Shown here in pieces: positions 5,446-8,701 of a stretch of DNA of 8,701 nucleotides. Both the position numbers and the translations under genes were made by a program. The notes beneath the pieces were generated by a model. The model saw only the letters and a list, made by a program, of their open reading frames with translations, was not told where the DNA came from and did not search any database. Source of the stretch: Clostridiales bacterium (lineage in GTDB: Bacteria; Bacillota_A; Clostridia; Saccharofermentanales; Saccharofermentanaceae); the NCBI GenBank assembly GCA_024695545.1, contig JAILHZ010000067.1:1-8701 (forward strand), in the 5' to 3' direction. How positions within the stretch are numbered: position 1 is the stretch's first letter; each line of letters opens with the position of its first letter.

Positions 5446-6579
5446 CTATTTCCTACCGGAAAGGGATTCCCGCAATATTGAAGAAAATGCCGAAACAAAA
5501 AATAATATCTCTTCTTCAGTATTATCAGCGCCTATACTGATACGCAGTGAATTCTTCGCTTCTTCTGTTGATGCACCGATTGCCGTCAGCACATGTGAAA
5601 CAGTACTGTCCTTGGAAGAACATGCGGCTCCGCCAGAACAGGCAAAGCCCTTCACATCCAGAAGAAGCAGTGTCTTCTCCCCATCCATCCCAGGAACATA
5701 TAAGTTCACGATTCCCGGATGAGCATAAGATTCATTTCCATGGAAAAGCACTTGCGGACATACTTTCTTTATCTCATTTCGAAGAAGATCAGAAAGGCCT
5801 CGGATGCGGGAAGATGCCTGCTCCATATTCTCTGTTGCAAGCTCAAGCGCTTTTGCCATACCGATAATGCCCGGTACGTTTTCCGTTCCCGCACGATGGC
5901 GGAATTCCTGCGATCCCCCGACAATAAAAGACGGTAGTTCTACACCTTTACGTACGATAAGGCCGCCAACGCCTTTAGGACCGTTAAACTTATGTGCAGA
6001 GAACGAAAGCAGATCTGCATTAAGGGCTTTAAAATCAACAGGAATAGTGCCAACAGCCTGAACAGAATCTGTGTGAAACAGAGCCCCGTTAGCATGTGTG
6101 ATCCTCGCAAGTTCAGCTATGTTCTGGATCGTACCGATCTCATTATTGGCCATCATGATGGAGACCAGAGATGTATCCTGAGTAAATGCATCTTCAAGAT
6201 CAGAAGCAGATACTACGCCGGTTTTATCTACAGGAAGATACGTGACACGACACCCGGTCTTCTCCATCTCTTCGCATGCACGAAGAACCGCGGGATGCTC
6301 GATAGAGGATGCTATGATATGTGTCCCCTTCCTCCCTGCACAGCGGACCGCCCAGTTGTCGGATTCTGTTCCGCCGGAAGTAAAATACAGTTCCGCAGGA
6401 TCACAGTGAAGACACGAAGCGATGCAGTCCCTGGCTTCTTCCAGTGCTTTTCGCGCAGACTGACCTTCACGATGCACAGACGAGGGATTTCTGAACTCGG
6501 AATACGCGTTCATCATGGCATCGAGAGCCTCAGGAAAGATCTTAGTTGTTGCTGCATTGTCGAGATAAACCCGTGGCAT
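5446..6579 (-). CDS. Cysteine desulfurase, NifS/IscS type
   Basis: A 377-residue PLP enzyme (class V aminotransferase fold) that takes sulfur from L-cysteine to a protein persulfide, releasing alanine, for Fe-S clusters or tRNA thiolation. Visible features are the N-terminal YLDNAATT (5-12), SGGTESDNWA (68-77) for the PLP phosphate, H95 stacking on the cofactor, D171 and Q174 (HTDSVQ), the Schiff-base lysine K197 in SAHKFNGPKG (194-203), RHRAGTEN (227-234), and the mobile loop with the sulfur-accepting Cys, C320 in CSGGAACSS (314-322). The loop is the long group I form. It is complete and of normal length. AGGAG 6 bases before ATG supports the start. No thiI, iscU or mnmA partner follows; instead a GH32 gene starts immediately at its stop codon. 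Its promoter lies just inside the end of the upstream terminator. Confidence 0.93.
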   Translation of the reverse strand: MPRVYLDNAATTKIFPEALDAMMNAYSEFRNPSSVHREGQSARKALEEARDCIASCLHCDPAELYFTSGGTESDNWAVRCAGRKGTHIIASSIEHPAVLRACEEMEKTGCRVTYLPVDKTGVVSASDLEDAFTQDTSLVSIMMANNEIGTIQNIAELARITHANGALFHTDSVQAVGTIPVDFKALNADLLSFSAHKFNGPKGVGGLIVRKGVELPSFIVGGSQEFRHRAGTENVPGIIGMAKALELATENMEQASSRIRGLSDLLRNEIKKVCPQVLFHGNESYAHPGIVNLYVPGMDGEKTLLLLDVKGFACSGGAACSSKDSTVSHVLTAIGASTEEAKNSLRISIGADNTEEEILFFVSAFSSILRESLSGRK

Positions 6580-6611
6580 AAATACTCCTGAAATACAAAA
6601 TCAGCACTTAC

Positions 6612-6617
6612 ATTATA
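6612..6617 (-). promoter_or_regulatory. Candidate -10 of the cysteine desulfurase promoter
   Basis: The minus strand reads TATAAT (6617-6612), 32 bases upstream of the ATG at 6579. With a 17-base spacer the -35 would be TTTTTC (6640-6635), a weak match that falls in the T-tract of the preceding terminator. Predicted transcription start is near 6605, giving a short leader of about 25 bases holding the AGGAG. Confidence 0.55.
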
Positions 6618-6635
6618 GCTTATTGCGAAGATAAG

Positions 6636-6676
6636 AAAAAAGTCTTCCGTGCCGTTTAAAGCAACACGGAAGACTT
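6636..6676 (-). terminator. Intrinsic terminator after the FtsX-type permease gene
   Basis: On the minus strand a perfect 12-bp stem (AAGTCTTCCGTG paired with CACGGAAGACTT; arms 6676-6665 and 6651-6640) encloses a 13-base loop that can close further by G-U/G-C pairs. The stem runs directly into six T residues (6641-6636). It lies about 30 bases after the permease stop codon at 6705-6707. On the plus strand the stem is followed by CTGG and no T-tract, so it acts on the minus strand only. Confidence 0.93.
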
Positions 6677-6704
6677 CTGGTTTTGATCGAAAGAATCAGA
6701 TCGA

Positions 6705-8701
6705 TTACTCTGTACGGAGAGCCACAACCGGATCCTTCTTCGCTGCCGAACGTGACGGGATAATACCGGCGATAAGTGTCAGCAGCATACTGATCGTGAT
6801 AAGGATAAGGGCTGTCGGGATCGGCAGGACACCCGTCAGATTGTAAAGTCCGGTCAGACTGTGAACAATGATATTGATCGGTATCAGCAACAGATACGTT
6901 ATGATGACACCAAGCAAGCCTGACGTGAATCCGATAATGATCGTCTCCGCGTTAAACATTCTGGAGACATTCTTCTTCGAAGCACCGAGAGAACGGAGGA
7001 TACCGATCTCCTTGGTTCTCTCCTGAACAGAGATCAGGGTGATAACACCGATCATGATCGAGGATACTATGAGAGATACAGCAACGAATGCAATAAGCAC
7101 GTATGTGATCGCGTCGATAATCGTGGTTACCGAAGACATCAGGATTCCGATGTAGTCCGTGTACTTCAGTCTCTGAAGCTCCGGAACGGTTGCGTTATAC
7201 TCGTCGATACAGTCAACAACTGTGTCCTTGTTCTCAAAGGAGTTCGCATACAGACGGATCGAGGAAGGAACATCCAGATCCAGACAACCCAGACGGATCA
7301 GGTTGTAATCGTATGTGAAGGGCGAAAATTCAAGAATGCTGTCATAGAAACCTGCACAAGCTGCTTCATCGAAATTCTGCATGTTCTGATCAAGTGCAGC
7401 AGCAAGTTCGGAAGGTGTTTTAGTCTTAAGTTCCTGCTCCATCTTTGCAGCATATTCGGCAAGATACTTCTCACGGATGCCCTTTTCAAATGTCTTCTTC
7501 ATGTCGTCATCAGACATCTGAGCAATGTATCCCTTAACGGTAGCCTCATCCATGCCCATTTCCGTGGTCATCTGCTCCATCATCATGGCTTCCATTGTCG
7601 TACGGTCGAGCTGGGAAAGAGACATATTTACGTAATCCTGAATGCTCTTTTCTGTCGGGATGCTCATAACCTTAACATAAAGATCTGCCTTGCCCTGATC
7701 ATCGAGTTCAGATACATACTTCCTAAAGTACGCCGCCTTCTCAGTCTCGGTAACAGCAGCATTCTCATCCTTGAACGGGAGACCGGAAGTTACATCTATC
7801 TTCTGGTTCTTCTTCTGAGCTTTAATTGCCTCAGTATTCTGGCTTTCGGAGATGATGTATTCAGTCAGCATGTGAGTGTAACCGATCGTACCGTGATGAG
7901 ATGTAGAAACCGCATCTTCATTCGGACGGACGATACCAACAACCTTCAGTGCAAGTCCGTTATCATAGAGATACTGAAGGCCCTGATCTGACTCGCGAAG
8001 GTCTGTGTAAAGACCCGAGGTAGGATCGAAAGTCCAGCAGCTGCTCGGGAATACCGAACGGAACTCGAGGTTGCAGATCTCTTCATAAGACCAGTGCTGA
8101 TCAGTATAATTCAGAGGCTGCTTGTTCATTGCAGACTTCATCATCGTTGTGATTTCTTCTTCAGTCTTTAAACCGAGCGCATAAAGCGTATAGTCATTGA
8201 CTTCATTATTATCATCCAGGAAAAGCACTATCTCGTCATAGGCTTCCGGCCAGCGGCCATAAACTACATCGTACTGCTTGTGAGTAACGGGGTTAGTAGC
8301 TTCACCGTTCCTACCCGGAAGAAGCTCACTCCAGAGTGTCATGGAACTGCCCATCAGCTGGGAAGACTGAGAGTTCTGTGTAGACATACTGGACATATCT
8401 ACATTAAACATAGACTTCATATACTCGCCCATGAGAGCGGACATGAGTTCATCAGTATCGGAGTGAATGATCTTGCCCTCAACATTCTTCGTATAGATAG
8501 CAAGATTCAGATCATACGAATACTGAACACCGGAAAGAGCGTTCGCAAGCTTACTGTCATCTTTCTTTTTCTCGTCTTCAATATATTTCTTAAATGCGGA
8601 CAGGTCATTTTCTTCAGTCTCAACTGAAATCAGAGAGTTCATCAAGTCATAGATCTTATACTTCTGATAAACAGCGTCCTTCTCATGAACATAAGCCTGT
8701 T
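6705..8701 (-). CDS. ABC transporter permease, FtsX/MacB type (C-terminal part; 5' end beyond window)
   Basis: The frame is open from the window edge (first whole codon at 8699) to TAA at 6707-6705, giving 664 residues; the N-terminus, probably with further membrane segments and perhaps an ATPase domain, lies outside. ATG or TTG codons near 8645 have no Shine-Dalgarno and are internal. Residues 1 to about 510 are a large hydrophilic domain, expected outside the membrane between the first and later helices. The last ~150 residues are a typical FtsX domain: membrane helices at about 533-558, 585-611 and 628-650, the cytoplasmic loop ERTKEIGILRSLGAS (558-572) after the first helix, and the closing motif IIPSRSAAKKDPVVALRTE. 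Such permeases usually export or extract lipids, lipoproteins, peptides or drugs with an ATPase partner; the substrate is unknown. The outer domain has two Met-rich stretches (8340-8444 and 7500-7625). Transcription stops at 6636-6676. Confidence 0.88.
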   Translation of the reverse strand, partial: QAYVHEKDAVYQKYKIYDLMNSLISVETEENDLSAFKKYIEDEKKKDDSKLANALSGVQYSYDLNLAIYTKNVEGKIIHSDTDELMSALMGEYMKSMFNVDMSSMSTQNSQSSQLMGSSMTLWSELLPGRNGEATNPVTHKQYDVVYGRWPEAYDEIVLFLDDNNEVNDYTLYALGLKTEEEITTMMKSAMNKQPLNYTDQHWSYEEICNLEFRSVFPSSCWTFDPTSGLYTDLRESDQGLQYLYDNGLALKVVGIVRPNEDAVSTSHHGTIGYTHMLTEYIISESQNTEAIKAQKKNQKIDVTSGLPFKDENAAVTETEKAAYFRKYVSELDDQGKADLYVKVMSIPTEKSIQDYVNMSLSQLDRTTMEAMMMEQMTTEMGMDEATVKGYIAQMSDDDMKKTFEKGIREKYLAEYAAKMEQELKTKTPSELAAALDQNMQNFDEAACAGFYDSILEFSPFTYDYNLIRLGCLDLDVPSSIRLYANSFENKDTVVDCIDEYNATVPELQRLKYTDYIGILMSSVTTIIDAITYVLIAFVAVSLIVSSIMIGVITLISVQERTKEIGILRSLGASKKNVSRMFNAETIIIGFTSGLLGVIITYLLLIPINIIVHSLTGLYNLTGVLPIPTALILITISMLLTLIAGIIPSRSAAKKDPVVALRTE

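Noticed and set aside
5992..6591. 199-codon open frame on the plus strand across the cysteine desulfurase gene
   Set aside because: It lies wholly antisense to a well-conserved gene, has no ribosome site, and its product is rich in Cys, Arg and His with no recognisable motif; a shadow of the real frame.
1..8701. Defence, phage, toxin-antitoxin, CRISPR or secondary-metabolite gene cluster
   Set aside because: No nuclease, integrase, repeat-spacer array, paired small ORFs or biosynthetic enzymes are seen; all complete genes but the lipoprotein fall into familiar metabolic, redox or transport families.

Overview
The window looks like ordinary chromosome from an anaerobic, moderate-GC Firmicute, most likely a Clostridia/Lachnospiraceae-type bacterium. 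This is inferred from strong AGGAG-type ribosome binding sites, the lipoprotein signal peptide, an aldo/keto reductase carrying two ferredoxin-like Fe-S clusters, a NimA-like flavin-barrel protein, and a large Met- and Asp/Glu-rich FtsX-type permease. There are no tRNA or rRNA genes, insertion sequences, CRISPR arrays or phage genes that I can see. Coding density is high, and the longest gap between genes is about 125 bases.

Layout. The left edge (1-134, minus strand) holds the first 44 codons of a Lys-rich protein of unknown function. It is divergent from a PHP-domain phosphoesterase (239-1057, plus strand), the only complete plus-strand gene. That gene converges on, and overlaps by 4 bases, a minus-strand series of five genes. 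In transcription order (right to left) these are a cysteine desulfurase (6579-5446), a short GH32 beta-fructosidase (5445-4309), a lipoprotein of unknown function (4219-3098), a GNAT acetyltransferase / FMN-barrel fusion (3011-2091) and a 4Fe-4S aldo/keto reductase (2076-1054). Further right, also on the minus strand, is the C-terminal 664 residues of an FtsX-type ABC permease that runs off the window. It ends in a strong intrinsic terminator (6636-6676), which separates it from the cysteine desulfurase.

How the genes may work together. The desulfurase and GH32 genes abut (stop codon directly followed by start codon), and the GNAT/FMN-barrel and aldo/keto reductase genes are 14 bases apart with the upstream stop inside the downstream Shine-Dalgarno. 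These are two tight pairs, with the lipoprotein lying between them. The second pair suggests a small redox or detoxification unit: a flavin-barrel/acetyltransferase protein with an Fe-S-linked reductase. No pathway can be named from the sequence.

The most interesting non-coding structure is a two-tier, near-perfect 51-bp palindrome (3018-3068) before the GNAT/FMN-barrel gene. It contains both a perfect extended -10 promoter element and, in its promoter-distal arm, the Shine-Dalgarno of that gene. This could make expression depend on which transcript is made. I do not see a clearly new multi-gene system here.
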